DNA from: Rugalucina vietnamica
Taxonomy: Eukaryota; Mollusca; Bivalvia; Lucinida; Lucinidae
Reading direction: 5' to 3'
DNA length: 64,000 bases
NCBI GenBank assembly: GCA_964017185.1
Contig: OZ024874.1
Span: 54,601,356-54,665,355 of the forward strand
Positions 1 to 11,529 of this stretch are shown here, piece after piece. The position numbers and the translations under genes are program-made. Every line of letters starts with the position of its first letter. Position 1 is the first letter of the stretch. The notes below the pieces were generated by a model, which was given only the letters and a program-made list of their open reading frames with translations, searched no databases and had not been told where the DNA came from.

Positions 1-998
1 ATAAATGATCCACGAACAAAATTTGTTGGTTAAAGCTGGATGATGTCGTTCAAGATGATCGAATCGACATTCCAGGCATCAGAAAGTGAGAACTGTCCAG
101 TTAGTTTGACGTTTCACGTGCAACAAAAAGGCATGTTTTCCTGTTATGCTGTTCTCTCGGTTGTATGCCAGCTCACAAGACGGTACTCGCCAAACATGCA
201 GTGTAAAGGCCTGACCGGGCGTGTGTTGTTCCTACTGCACGCTACCCATGTGCATGACAAACTTAAAGAACGCGAATGCCAATACAGAATGTCAGCCATC
301 TTGATCAAATGATAAATTGCGCATGCGCTTATGACATATTATATCATTGAGGACGAAAAGCACCATAACTGCACGAATCGGCCAATATCGCCTGGTTTAA
401 TGCCCAATAATTGCTATAATTGTCTAAGGCAATGATGAAAAACAGAAAAAGAGAGATCGCACAATTTTATAATATTCCCTATAATCATAAACCACTAACA
501 ACAGCATTTAAAGCAAATCATACTGGATTTTTCTAGGCAATCAAATGCACTTTTCGGGCTTTATTCGTTGATAATGATACTTTGGCATGAGAAGGCCTTT
601 CGCGTGTGCGCACATTAGCCTGCATAACCGCACAGACTCTTCCACAAACATAGTTTGTCGTTGAACTAATGCTGATAATAATACATCTCGAGAGCTTCTT
701 AAGCCTCCTGTAAACAGTCATGTGAAAGTGTCTTGTCGCAAACTCAAAAGATGGTTTTCACGCGTAATGGCTCTTAATCATATCGTGCTTGTGGCTGCAT
801 TCTATCATAAGATTACCACCTTCTTTATTTGTTTATTGGTGATGTGAATTAAATTACTAGTTTGCTATGAATGAGATTTTACATTCCATAAGTTTATTGA
901 TTTTAAATGTGCAGTTTCTGTTACAGAACCGTGTGCAGATTCTGCTTGGTTGTCACGGTCTAAATATCTTATCTGTCGTCAGCGTCACGGTAACCATG
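1..998. other. Unrecognised unique sequence
   Basis: No gene or known repeat is recognised. A 90-codon open frame at 40-312 shows no domain or coding signature. Confidence 0.4.
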
Positions 999-1276
999 CA
1001 TCAGGAAAACATGTCCATGAAAAGCATACCCACATGATCCCCACTTTTACATAAAAACTGGGGTTTGCAAGGTATACCTATTTTTCTTATTTTTACTCCA
1101 AAACATAGATTGTGGGTATTCGTTAGAACCGCCTCGGCGAGGCGGTTCTAACGTGTACCCACAATCTATGTTTTGAGCAAAAATAAGAAAACTATCAAAA
1201 AATTTCTACTAAAATTTTTCATCTTTACAGGTAAAAAAAACAACTCCATGTATTGCATGGGCATGTTTTCGTAATG
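999..1276 (+). mobile_element. MITE-2 copy 1 (hairpin MITE, full length)
   Basis: Non-autonomous element with imperfect terminal inverted repeats, CATCAGGAAAACATG at the left and CATGTTTTCGTAATG at the right. A central palindrome of about 60 bp folds on GAACCGCCTCGGCGAGGCGG and is flanked by CATAGATTGTGGGTA and its complement. No coding capacity. The family recurs about twelve times in this window. No clear target duplication is seen. Confidence 0.8.
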
Positions 1277-1353
1277 TGAGCACACACTGCGAATCGCTGG
1301 CTCTCGAGCTAAAATGTGCCATGCCCTTCGCTAGGCATGAGCGCTGGCCTAGT

Positions 1354-1524
1354 ATTCACCATCTTTGCATTATTTGCTGGTTCCCAGCTTAGAAAAAATC
1401 AATATTGGAAATGCAGGTAACCAAAACAACCCTGACCTTGAGGTCAGGGTGGCTTTGGTTACCTGTATTTCCAATATTGATTTTTGAAAGCTGGAAACCA
1501 GCAGATAATGCAAAAATGGTGAAT
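1354..1524. mobile_element. Near-perfect 171-bp foldback hairpin
   Basis: Two arms of about 80 bp are close to exact inverted copies, running from ATTCACCATCTTTGCATTAT to its complement, with the turn at CCTGACCTTGAGGTCAGG. It looks like a short hairpin MITE or a recent inverted duplication. The few mismatches suggest a young age. Confidence 0.75.
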
Positions 1525-2134
1525 TATGCCAACACCATGCTAAGGATCATACATTTTCAAGATATTCTATAAAACGCTTGGTCTTACATTGATGATCCTG
1601 AAGACTTCAAGAGGAAAATAGTGGGCGCTTTAAACAAAACGAGAATTTTCACTTACAAGTATATATGACCTATATATCTCTTTCGGAGAAAGCTTTAACT
1701 GCAGTTTTGATCAGCTGGTTTGAAGTAAATCTTTCCGCTTTCATTTTTGACAAAGCTAAGTCGCCAGTAAGACTACCTATATAGAGATTTAATTGGAATA
1801 AACTACCATGTATAGATCAATAAGCCCAAAATAACTGGATTAATTGAAGCCAAATCTTGTGATACAGCCAAAGTCTGGTAAACATGTTTGCCAGCTTCTG
1901 TTTCCCTATATTTGCTGGTGAAGCAAAATCGCAAAATCGCTTTTTGGAAGCCTGAGTCTACGAGACCTAAAGTGACTTCAGACCTGAATGTGACTTAGTA
2001 CAACCAATGCAGATGAAACCAATATCAATAAAAATGTATGATGCAAATGCCTATTGGAACATCTTACCACAGATATTCTGATCCGTGACCAGTTGTTCCT
2101 AGACAGGTATGTTCACCCTATTAATGTCGCTAGT
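1525..2134. other. Unrecognised intergenic sequence
   Basis: No gene, RNA gene or repeat recognised between the foldback hairpin and the first MITE-1 copy. Confidence 0.4.
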
Positions 2135-2366
2135 GAGCCGCGACGCGAGAAAAACGGTCTTCGGTGTTTCCGGACCAGGTCCGACACAAACCGGCCTATA
2201 CACCCACAGAAGAAAGCTACAAAATTCGGAAATTTTTGGTATAAGCAAAGGAGGAATGCTCTATCCGTGTAGCGAAAACAAAGGCGCTGATCAGCTGTGC
2301 AGTTACTGCACAGCTGATCTGCGCCTTTGTTTTCGCATAGGTTTAAATCTTCTCATGACGCGGCTC
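2135..2366 (+). mobile_element. MITE-1 copy 1 (GAGCCGC family)
   Basis: Starts GAGCCGCGACGCGAGAAAAA and ends in the near-complement CATGACGCGGCTC. The internal palindrome centres on CTGTGCAGTTACTGCACAG inside arms reading AACAAAGGCGCTGATCAG. The palindrome core differs from other copies on both arms in a compensating way. No coding capacity. Confidence 0.8.
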
Positions 2367-2555
2367 CATTGATGTTATTTGCTTCGGTTGTTGTCGCGTT
2401 TGTTGTCCCTGAATAACCGGTGTGTTAGATGAGAAAATTAAGACGCTTTCTAAAATCATTTCTGGTCATTTCGAGCTCTTTTTGGTCAATTTGAACTCAT
2501 TTGAACATGAGAACGAATCGACAAGAATTATTACGAAATTCAAAGTAAGTACGAA

Positions 2556-2912
2556 TTGATCAAGACTTGAGTACGAAATGACCAAAACTGAGTACAAACT
2601 GACATGTGTACGAATTGACCAAAACTGAGTACAAACTTACCTGTGTACGAACTGACCAAAACTGAGTACAAACTGACCTGTGTACGAATTAACCAAAACT
2701 GAGTACAAACTGACCTGTGTACGAATTGACCAAAACTGAGTACAAACTGACCTATACGAATTGACCAAAACTGAGTACAAACTGACCTGTGTACGAATTG
2801 ACCAAAACTGCGTACAAACTGACCTGTGTACGAATATACCAAAACTGAGTACAAACTGACCTGTGTACGAATTGACCAAAACTGAGTACAAACTGACCTG
2901 TGTACGAATTGA
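2556..2912. repeat. 37-bp minisatellite
   Basis: About nine to ten tandem copies with a 37-bp period. Each unit contains two related halves, GTACGAATTGACCAAAACTG and AGTACAAACTGACCTGT. Copies differ by single substitutions, and one unit is shorter. Open frames on the minus strand are by-products of the repeat. Confidence 0.9.
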
Positions 2913-2925
2913 CTCTCAGTCATGT

Positions 2926-3540
2926 GTCTTATCCGACAATTTCCGACAGCGGCTTGGGAACCCGTGACAGTGTTCCTTTTCCAGGAACGAAATCAACGTG
3001 CATCGAAATGTTACACAGTCTTATCGATAAAATAATGATATTGTTTCAATTTTGCGGTTGATATTCTAATTATGCGGTGATTGAGCGCCATGCTCTTGTT
3101 TTAATATCGCTTACTCGTTGAAATAAAGCGTGAAATTCATTTTATACCCATTCTCTCTTCGATTTAACTCAACAATATCAAATGAAAATAAATTATCCGA
3201 AATCAGTTATCTAATTAAGCTTGCTAATCGAAGATGGATCGCATTGCTTGCCATGGCTATCGATCTTTTCTCTGCATCTGCAAGAATTGTCGAGGACGCG
3301 ATCGTTTAAGGCCATTTTCAGCCATCCATTTTATTAGCACTTCGATTTAATTCCGTCTCTATTTATGTGCAGTAGTGTTGCTGGCTAATTCCATAGGTAC
3401 TTAAATGGATCAGTGTCATGCTGTCCTTTTCTGTGAAATAAAATGCATTTTGACCATCGTCAGCCATCATGGATTATGCGGAGTACATTATTCCTCAAAA
3501 TTTTAATTTCCTAATTAATATTAAAGGTAGAAATATTTCT
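2926..3540. other. Unrecognised intergenic sequence
   Basis: No gene or repeat recognised; AT-rich. Confidence 0.4.
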
Positions 3541-3544
3541 TCCA

Positions 3545-3650
3545 TAATACCCGGAATCGAACCCGGGCCATACACTTTATATATCGCACTAGGTCTATGT
3601 GCTGTCCGCGTTTGAGAGGACCCCAGCTCGATTCCGGGTAGGGTCAGAAG
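3545..3650. repeat. tRNA-like SINE fragments, head to head
   Basis: The plus strand carries CAGCTCGATTCCGGGTAGGG near the right and the minus strand carries CCCGGGTTCGATTCCGGGTA near the left. Both resemble pol III B boxes and T arms of tRNA-derived SINEs. No complete tRNA fold is apparent, so these are probably inverted SINE remnants. Confidence 0.35.
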
Positions 3651-3825
3651 AATTTTTTTTTCAACCTGTTGAATATTTGGATTTTTAATTTTCGCCTGTA
3701 AATACATATACTGTCAATTTTTACTTGAAGTCTTTCCAACCATTATTTTATTTTATTATCAGGAGCCAGTCAACTTAAATTCTAGCTTATAAGTTACGCG
3801 ATTTATGTGCCGCTTGTTGTTTTGG

Positions 3826-3827
3826 AA

Positions 3828-3894
<67 letters not shown>
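3826..3894. repeat. (AAAG)n microsatellite
   Basis: About 17 tandem AAAG units followed by AATAAATAAA. Confidence 0.95.
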
Positions 3895-3895
<1 letters not shown>

Positions 3896-4132
3896 ATAAA
3901 TAAATTAGTACATGCAGCAGGTATATTGTCATATCGAATACACTACGATATAGATATGAAGTGTCATTTTGCTGTCAAAAGGTGTCAAATGGGGGAAGAT
4001 ACCTACATTTTCCCAATACCCTATGCTCGGACAAACAGATGTACATTTGTTTATTGTCACATTGTTTGTTGTCAAATTTGATGGATATCTCCACTTTGCT
4101 GTTTTAGACTTTTTGGCATGTACAGTAACTAT

Positions 4133-4134
<2 letters not shown>

Positions 4135-4171
<37 letters not shown>

Positions 4172-4172
4172 G
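4135..4172. repeat. (CAT)n microsatellite
   Basis: A run of about twelve ATC/CAT triplets. Confidence 0.95.
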
Positions 4173-4231
4173 TCATGCAGAAAGATAAGAAATAATGATA
4201 ACTACCATATTCACTTCCATTCATAAAATGT

Positions 4232-4263
4232 TGTATTTATTTATTTATTTATTTATTTATTTT
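4232..4263. repeat. (TTTA)n microsatellite
   Basis: About seven tandem TTTA units. Confidence 0.9.
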
Positions 4264-4715
4264 AGTTGTCTACCATAAGCAACAACTCATACAAATCAAG
4301 AAATACCATTATCATACACCTGTTGCAAATTTCGTTAAAACTAAAAGCCATTTATGCCATTTAGCTATAACTGCTGATGCTCAAAGTAGTTCCATCAAAT
4401 TTGCATAAATCCCCTTCGAGCTGGTAACAGTCGAGAGGAGTTCCATCAAGGGAAAATGTGTTTTTGTGAGACGGCGGGCTAGGTTCGGACCAACCGTCAT
4501 TTTTAGCTAAAGAATGTAGGGAGCGGTTTCAATTTGCGCATCTGACACAACCCGAACTAGGCAGCAAAGACTTTTCTGAATGACGTACATGTAAATGCGC
4601 GTATGTTCAAGTTCTCAGTCAGTTTCGGATGTGCTCGTAAAAGCAGCCATTTTTCGTGATGTGGTCGGGATGAAAATGTTTGTGTAGCAAGGATAACAAC
4701 AACCAGGGGACCAAT
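4264..4715. other. Unrecognised intergenic sequence
   Basis: No gene or repeat recognised before the 4.7-kb MITE-1 copy. Confidence 0.4.
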
Positions 4716-4719
4716 ATAT

Positions 4720-4953
4720 GAGCCGCCTCATGGGAAAACCAACAATGTGGTTTCCGAACAGGTCCGACACAAACCGACCTGTACAAGCACAGAAAAGAGC
4801 TAGAAGCTTGGAATTTTGGAGTTAAGTACAGGGGGAATTGTACTATCCGAGTAGCGAAAGCAAAGGCGCTGATCAGCTTCGCGGTTACCGCGAAGCTGAT
4901 CTGCGTCTTTGTTTTCGCCTATGCAGATTGTTGGTTTTCCCATGAGGCGGCTC
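4720..4953 (+). mobile_element. MITE-1 copy 2, CAACAAT-end subfamily, TSD ATAT
   Basis: Terminal inverted repeats of about 28 bp start GAGCCGCCTCATGGGAAAAC and end in the complement GTTTTCCCATGAGGCGGCTC. It is flanked by ATAT at 4716-4719 and 4954-4957, a 4-bp target duplication. The palindromic core AGCTTCGCGGTTACCGCGAA is present. Its outer ends differ from the AAACCGG subfamily, but the core is shared. Confidence 0.85.
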
Positions 4954-5400
4954 ATATGTAAAAAGAGATTTTAGAAAAGATTTGAATTTCAATTCATCTT
5001 AAAATTATCTTGAATTTTCGTGGCTTCCGGCTAGTAATTACGTCAGATTGTGACGTTAAAACGACTAGTTTACTCTAATCATCATTACGACACAAGCTTG
5101 ATCAAGAGAAATCTGTTCTTCATCTGTTCACATGATGATGGACATATTGGTTCTGAATTCCAGCATCATTCTTACCAGTCCATACTTGCCGTTTTCAGTA
5201 TTTCCGGAAAACAAGGAGTCCGAATTGACATTATATAAAAAGAATCGGACTCGGGGAGGTTTGGGGTATAAATTGTATTATGAATAATCGGCGATGAGGT
5301 AGCCCCATATGTGCCTCGGGTGCATGGATGCCTTAAAACACCATCAGTCAGTTTCAGATAATCGGCTAAATGTCAAAAACCTGGTGCATGACCTGGACCA
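4954..5400. other. Unrecognised intergenic sequence
   Basis: No gene or repeat recognised. Confidence 0.35.
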
Positions 5401-5407
5401 TTTTTTT

Positions 5408-5830
5408 GGTTTTGTTTGATGCCAGTCAGATGGATACGTTTTTAGGGAAGAGCTAATCAACTTGATCTACCTTTTGTAATGTCTTACATTGTTATTTATC
5501 TCTTGGTGTCTAGTTTTGGCATTCTATTCTGACCTATTTCCCTTCAATTAACGAATATTTTCGATTGCAATTCTGTGTAACTTCGGAAAAACCCCAGTAC
5601 TAAGATTTCCTTCTTTTTTGTTTTTGTTGTATCCAAGCTGGATGAATACCGTTTTGGGAAAGAGCTAGTCAACTTGATCATCCTCTATACGTGTTGTTAT
5701 TTTTATGGTTTATTGTTTTGTCAGTTTTCTCGCCTAGTGTCTAGGTTGGGTCGATTCCTGGTCTTTGTAGATTTACTTCGCTTTAATAATCGAACATTTT
5801 CGATTGTCATCTATCCTGTGTACGATTTTG
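5408..5830. repeat. Diverged tandem duplication of about 200 bp
   Basis: Two related blocks, about 5408-5590 and 5620-5830, share GGGAAAGAGCTAGTCAACTT-like, GTGTCTAG and CATTTTCGATTG-like segments in the same order. They look like an old tandem duplication. Function unknown. Confidence 0.45.
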
Positions 5831-5846
5831 CGTAATTACCATGATT

Positions 5847-6048
5847 ACGGGGACATCTCCGTACAAATCTTACACTTTGAAATTATTTATTTTGTCTATG
5901 ATTTCATATATTCTTCATAAAATCATGGGCTTCGGCGTCTGTCGAAACTTGCCTCCATTTCCATGACCAATGTTCTTTATAGAAAGAAATGCCAGAATAT
6001 TTCATGTCAAAAATACTTTGATGTTGTATTGTACGGAGATGTCCCCGT
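5847..6048. mobile_element. 202-bp MITE with 20-bp perfect TIRs
   Basis: ACGGGGACATCTCCGTACAA at 5847-5866 is repeated as its exact reverse complement at 6029-6048. The interior is AT-rich and noncoding. Target duplication not evident. Confidence 0.7.
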
Positions 6049-6263
6049 GTCGTTTATGTATAAATAGAAACTAAATAAAGACATAACGAAATTGACATGT
6101 TTTTGGGTTTATTTCAATTCTGTTTTGACTCCACAAACATATGGTTATGTGATGTCCTTTTAAAGGCAGACATGTATAACGCTTGACTATGCACAGAAAA
6201 ACACTCACTAATAATTATCATTAAATCATATAATTTAGAAATATCACAAGACTTATGGAATTC

Positions 6264-6470
6264 GGACCAAGAATCGTAACAAACCTTTCCGAAATGTATA
6301 TGAAACTCGGAATGAGCTGGTATATGCGTTTTCGTTATAATATTAGCTGTTAGATTCTGTGTGGCGCTTGCCTTATTCATAAATTCACATGATAAATGCT
6401 GAAATTCACAAATTTGCGCATGTGAATTTTAGTTTAAATCTATAAAAACAGTAGTTACGATTCTTGGTCC
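6264..6470. mobile_element. 207-bp MITE with 17-bp TIRs
   Basis: GGACCAAGAATCGTAAC at the left is matched by GTTACGATTCTTGGTCC at the right, an exact inverted pair. Interior noncoding. Confidence 0.65.
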
Positions 6471-7558
6471 AAATAAAGTATCCATGTCCAATCATGCCAT
6501 TTCTTGTTATAACAATTTTACTGTAACAAAATTTTATTCAACAACAATACATTTATACAACATGTATATTTGATTCTCTAAACCTTTCAAAAGCAAACTA
6601 TATTTGATTCTCCTAGCGCTTCCGAAGCAAAACAACTTATCCATAATATCCGTCTAATTTCCCCTACCCACAGATATCAGTACCAGCTCCAAATTGATTA
6701 CTTTTTCGTCGTCCTCAATTTTAATGAGCATAAAACTTTTATCGCTCAAATATTTCAAAACTGAAAAAGCCATCCATTTCGCCTGTTTGAAATACATGTA
6801 CGAGTACGTTAAAATGACAAAAAAAAAAAAAAAAAAGAAAGCTTGCTCATCGGAGTTGAGCATGAAAAATGTTTGATAAACTTTGGAGCTCAGTTTCAGT
6901 CAGAGAACATGAGAAAACTTGAACATGTTTGGTGGACATAAGGCATGCGGCAAATATAAATGAACAATAAAAATGTCAAGATGACTTTTGAAAAACGTAG
7001 ATGCTACGTTCGGGTCGTGAATTTAGTTTTATTATTTCCCTTTTTCTGCAAGTAATAAATAAAGATACTGAATCTATATATAGATCTAATTCTGCGATAA
7101 ATGGTTAAAGTTGTTGCAAAAAAGCGGCATGTACATGTTTCTGACATTTTAATTATTACAACAAACCGTAAATAAAATTTGATGCAAAAAGTTGTTTTTG
7201 TACACCGCATAAACTTCTTTTCTTATATAAAAACTCATTTTGAAGATATTTCCTTGTTACAAGTTTATTAACAATAAATGTATGCTTTAAAATATAATAG
7301 ATGATTTATGAATATGCAGCGAAAATCTGCACTGAAATTTAGAGTAAATTTACTGTTCAAACAGGGAAGAACTGTTACAGGGCATCATGTCAGTTTTTTA
7401 GTTCGGTATATCGAATAGATGTAGCCTTTTACAGATTAAAAATTATTTTCAATCAGTACCTTATCAAAATAGATTTTATAGAAATAGAATATTTGAAGAG
7501 AACATGAAAAACAATGACAAAGCTCGCTGAATTTGATTAACTCCGAAAATGTGTATGA
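6471..7558. other. Unrecognised intergenic sequence
   Basis: AT-rich, with a short poly(A) at about 6820-6836. No gene recognised. Confidence 0.4.
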
Positions 7559-7625
7559 TTTCATAGCTCAGTGGTTAGGACACCGGATTTGTAACATGGG
7601 GATCCCTGGTTCGAATCCCATGAAA
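7559..7625 (+). repeat. tRNA-Thr-like SINE head with A-rich tail
   Basis: The A box TAGCTCAGTGG and B box GGTTCGAATCC are correctly spaced. The 5' TTTCAT and 3' ATGAAA can pair as an acceptor stem. The loop TTTGTAA would give anticodon TGT (Thr). The D stem is mispaired, and the sequence runs straight into poly(A). I read it as a SINE head or retrotransposed tRNA pseudogene rather than a working tRNA. Confidence 0.6.
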
Positions 7626-7639
7626 AAAAAAAAAAAAGA

Positions 7640-9031
7640 GAAAATGTGTATGATTCTTATTAAAGGAAATTGTACAATTATAACAGTGAGTTCTCGCGGT
7701 TTCAATGTGCAACACGGAACATTGTCAAGCTGTTTATAAGAACAACGTGAGTATTTGGTACGACAAAATATGTAACAAATACAAAAGACAGCAAATCCTT
7801 TACTTCCATCAGCTGAATTTTCCCATAAAAAAAGTGTAACGTGCCCCAAAATATGCAAAAGAATTAAACAATACACACTGTGCTATTTCCTTTCACAAGA
7901 AAAATTCGAATTGCCTCGGAAAATGTAATAATCATTTTTGACATTTGTTACATTTTTGCCGACTCAAAATCGTAACCAAAAGAGCAGATAAAATGCATGC
8001 TTGAAACAATGAAACAATGAGACAATTTTCAAATCCAACGAGTCAAATCCAATACTAGATACACATTAAGTTAGAAGTACGAATCATCAAACACATCTTC
8101 TATCTGCTTTTCTAGTTATTATAAACGATAAAATGAAAATAAATATGCTATATATAAAGACTCTCTACCATACGCCAAGTATGGACAATAAAATGGCACT
8201 AAGAAAGAAAAATTAAATTAACAGAAAATAACAAAATCTACAGCTACTTTCAGAATGAATAATGTACAGCAATTAACAAAATAAATAACAGTGAAGACCC
8301 CTTCCAGCACGTCCGAATGGTATGGAAAAATGCTCAGCAGAATTTGTACAAGTGAAATGCACGATATTCGAAAAGTACTGGCACGAACTACTAATAATTT
8401 TAAAATTTCAAGCATGCTTTCATGTGATAAATTTTGGAGAAAACATTTGGCTGCTACTGTTGTTGGTGCATGTGACTTTAGTGCAAGACTTTCAAAACAA
8501 CTTCATCATTGAAGTATGAGTGTTGCCCCAGGAACTGCAGTACTCATATTGCAGCAAAGAAATTCAGAAGCTAAAGCCACGCTTTAACTTCCACTTACTC
8601 GCATCAACAAGACAAGCAGCGAATGGTGAAAAACCAAACAAGCTTCATCTTTTGTTTTTGTGTTTATAGAATTATGCTGCATCTCACGGTGATCCAGCCC
8701 TTTCAATTATTATTTTTTTCCAAGAAATTGCGATTTCAAGCAACATCTGCAAAACATGGATTCCAGCGCATATTTAATAGCGGTTAGGACGACTAGCACA
8801 TAATACAGCACATTTCGAAATAGTCTGAAAAGAAAAGTACAAAATGACTTATACCACTATGACTGAACAATGCTATTTATGCTTGCATGTAATGCTGCAT
8901 AGTAAAGTGTTCATTATAGTTTTTAGATTGTGTAATAATGTCTAGATTATTATAAACTAAAACAATATTTTTTGCTTTGTAAAATATTCCCAGAAATATT
9001 AAGTCTTATTCAGTCAAAGAAGAAAACGATC

Positions 9032-9085
<54 letters not shown>

Positions 9086-9528
9086 ATGTCATCCGTAACA
9101 TCGTGTTATTCAAAACAATGTTTTATTCTTTCAGTAGCTTTTCTTATTACTATAGAATACTTTACTATATTTCGCTTCCCTATGTTTGTTTACATTTATA
9201 ATGCAAATGCAGTGGACTCGTATCATTTAATCCAAATGCAATGAAAATTCATACATTATTCATCGCGTGCTACCACTACTTTCATGAATAATTCATACGA
9301 AAAACGTGTAATAATTTGGTGTTCATTCAATAAATTTGGACAGTAATAATAGAAAATGGGTGATTTTTAGGTCATAACCACATTCACGAATCTGCTGAAA
9401 TGAGCATTGCCAAAATATGCAAGCAGAAAGGTAAAAATCAAAATCATTAAAAGATTCTTCAACTCTTGTTCAAAACAAAAGTTATTCTGAAAGAATAACA
9501 CTACAGAAAAACGTTTGGAAAAACAATC
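7640..9528. other. Unrecognised unique sequence with poly(A) tract
   Basis: No gene or transposon recognised. Overlapping 65-73 codon frames near 8291-8519 show no domain. A poly(A) run of about 48 lies at 9036-9083. Confidence 0.4.
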
Positions 9529-9808
9529 CATCATGAAAACATGTCCGTGAAAAGTGTACCCCCCTGAACCCCACTTTTATATAGCAAAACTGAGGTATGA
9601 AGGGGTATACCTATTTTTCTTATTTTTGCCCCAAAACATAGATTGTGAATACTCGTTAGAACCGCCTCGGCGAGGCGGTTCTAACGTGTACCCACAATCT
9701 ATGTTTTGAGCAAAAAATAAGAAAAATATCAAATATTTTCTGATGGATTTTTATTTTTTACAACTGAAAAAAAATCTCTGTATATTGCATGGGCAAGTTT
9801 TCCTAATG
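9529..9808 (+). mobile_element. MITE-2 copy 2 (full length)
   Basis: Left end CATCATGAAAACATGTCCGT, right end CATGGGCAAGTTTTCCTAAT. The central palindrome on GAACCGCCTCGGCGAGGCGG is intact. Same family as 999-1276. Confidence 0.8.
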
Positions 9809-10604
9809 CCGAAGCTCCGTATGTTAAAGGTTACGGTTGGCAATTTGTGCTGCCACGGGCAGACAACCCTTTCAGCCATGTCATTAATTGCTCATGGCAG
9901 ACTCATTTTATCATTTATTGCAAAAAACTCGCATATAGAAAGAAATAAAATTTATTGAATTGAAAATGTCTGCGCCATAATATGTCACATTACTCCCGAA
10001 GTTACCCTCACCCTCAGCAATAAACTTCATCGTTAACGCAACAGCTGTGCTAAATGAAAAAAAAAATCTGACTCCACTCCACTTGGAAAAAATGTCTTAC
10101 ATTTTGACCGACACGTATATATTTTCTGATTTAAGAGAAAAAATACATGTTTTACACTGAATTATTATTATTCCTTCAGAATCATCTTCAAGCTAAAATT
10201 TATCATTAATATATGAGTATTTAACATTTTAACGAATGAAAATTGTAACCATATAAATTGTCATTACTATTTTCAGCTCAATAAAGAAAATGAATGCCTT
10301 TTCACTAAAAAGTCATGGGAAAATATATGTACTACATGTAGTATTATTGTTACATACACAGGATGCAGGAATATAGGATTGACTATGTTTTTCGTTAAAA
10401 TATGACCTAAAAGATAATAAAAAATTTCATAACAATGTCACTTTTCTACCTACATCATAAACCATAAAAAATGTCTCTGTTTTTGTTGAAAGTTATTTTT
10501 CTCTTGTAATTTGTTGACAACCATATTAATTCTACTTAACATTTCTACCAGGGATCCAAAAACGGCAAATAATGTACAATTTTAAAATACAATTTGCATG
10601 CGCT

Positions 10605-10647
<43 letters not shown>

Positions 10648-11529
10648 AAATTGTGCATTTTTGTCTGAAATAAATTGACAGAGACATCTAGGGCAATATT
10701 AGTGGTCATAACAACAAAACCATTCTACAGCTGACAAGAGCGGATAAATGAAGAATAAATTGGATTACCCCGCCATCACAAAAATAGCATCATAAGATGC
10801 AGACAGATGTGCTCAAGAACTATAAATTAGCTAGTAAAATTTTCAATTGCTGTTTCAAAGAAATCTCAAGTACAAGAATGAGCATTGGAGATATGGCTAA
10901 AACTACGAGCACGATAATTTTCGTCTTTCTAACAATTCGGTACAGATCATTACTGCGATGCACTTTCGGACAATTCGTATTTATGTTGTGGGGTTGTAAG
11001 ACCCTTCATATTATTTTTGCCTCATGTTTGTTTAAAACAAAAGTTCTGACAAAACTGTGCGAGTGCGCAGGATTGCCAGACACTTTGCCGGTCACAAACA
11101 TGTTAAAGGGCTGTAAACCTTGAAGTTGTCTCGTTTCAATTTGAAATCTTTTAGACATAAAACTACCAAGCATAAAAATAATGACATCTATTTTTGAAAT
11201 AAGACTCTACCAAAATTGAGATGCGGATACGGCCTAGTTTCGTACAAGTAAACTTTAAACAAGTTTTAACATTTAGGAGTACATGTATTTGTAAAAAGTA
11301 AAAAAAAAAATAATTTTGTCAATTCACAATAAATATAAAAGTGTGGATACTCGATTTATACAAATTGTCATTTTTGGTCAATTAAAAAAGAATCCCTCAC
11401 TGCACACAAAATGCCCCGCATATAGCCCTAATTTTTGGGGTACTCGATTTTTCTTAGCATGTCTATTTTGGTAGAATCTTGTTCAAAAATACATTTGTTC
11501 TAAGCAGTACTGTAGAGCATATAAAATTA
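9809..11529. other. POU3F 3' flank, no gene recognised
   Basis: AT-rich, mostly non-repetitive sequence downstream of POU3F, probably including its 3' UTR. An (AAAG)n microsatellite lies at about 10603-10650. A plus-strand open frame at 10797-11123 has no recognisable domain. I could not identify a confident minus-strand polyadenylation signal between 11530 and 10600. Confidence 0.4.
10603..10650. repeat. (AAAG)n microsatellite
   Basis: About twelve AAAG units. Confidence 0.95.

Noticed and set aside
2540-2923. 127-codon repetitive minus-strand frame with FWSIRTQ-like repeats
   Set aside because: It is a translation of the 37-bp minisatellite, with no start context or homology.
7559-7625. 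A functional tRNA-Thr gene
   Set aside because: The D stem is mispaired and the sequence leads straight into poly(A), as in SINE heads.
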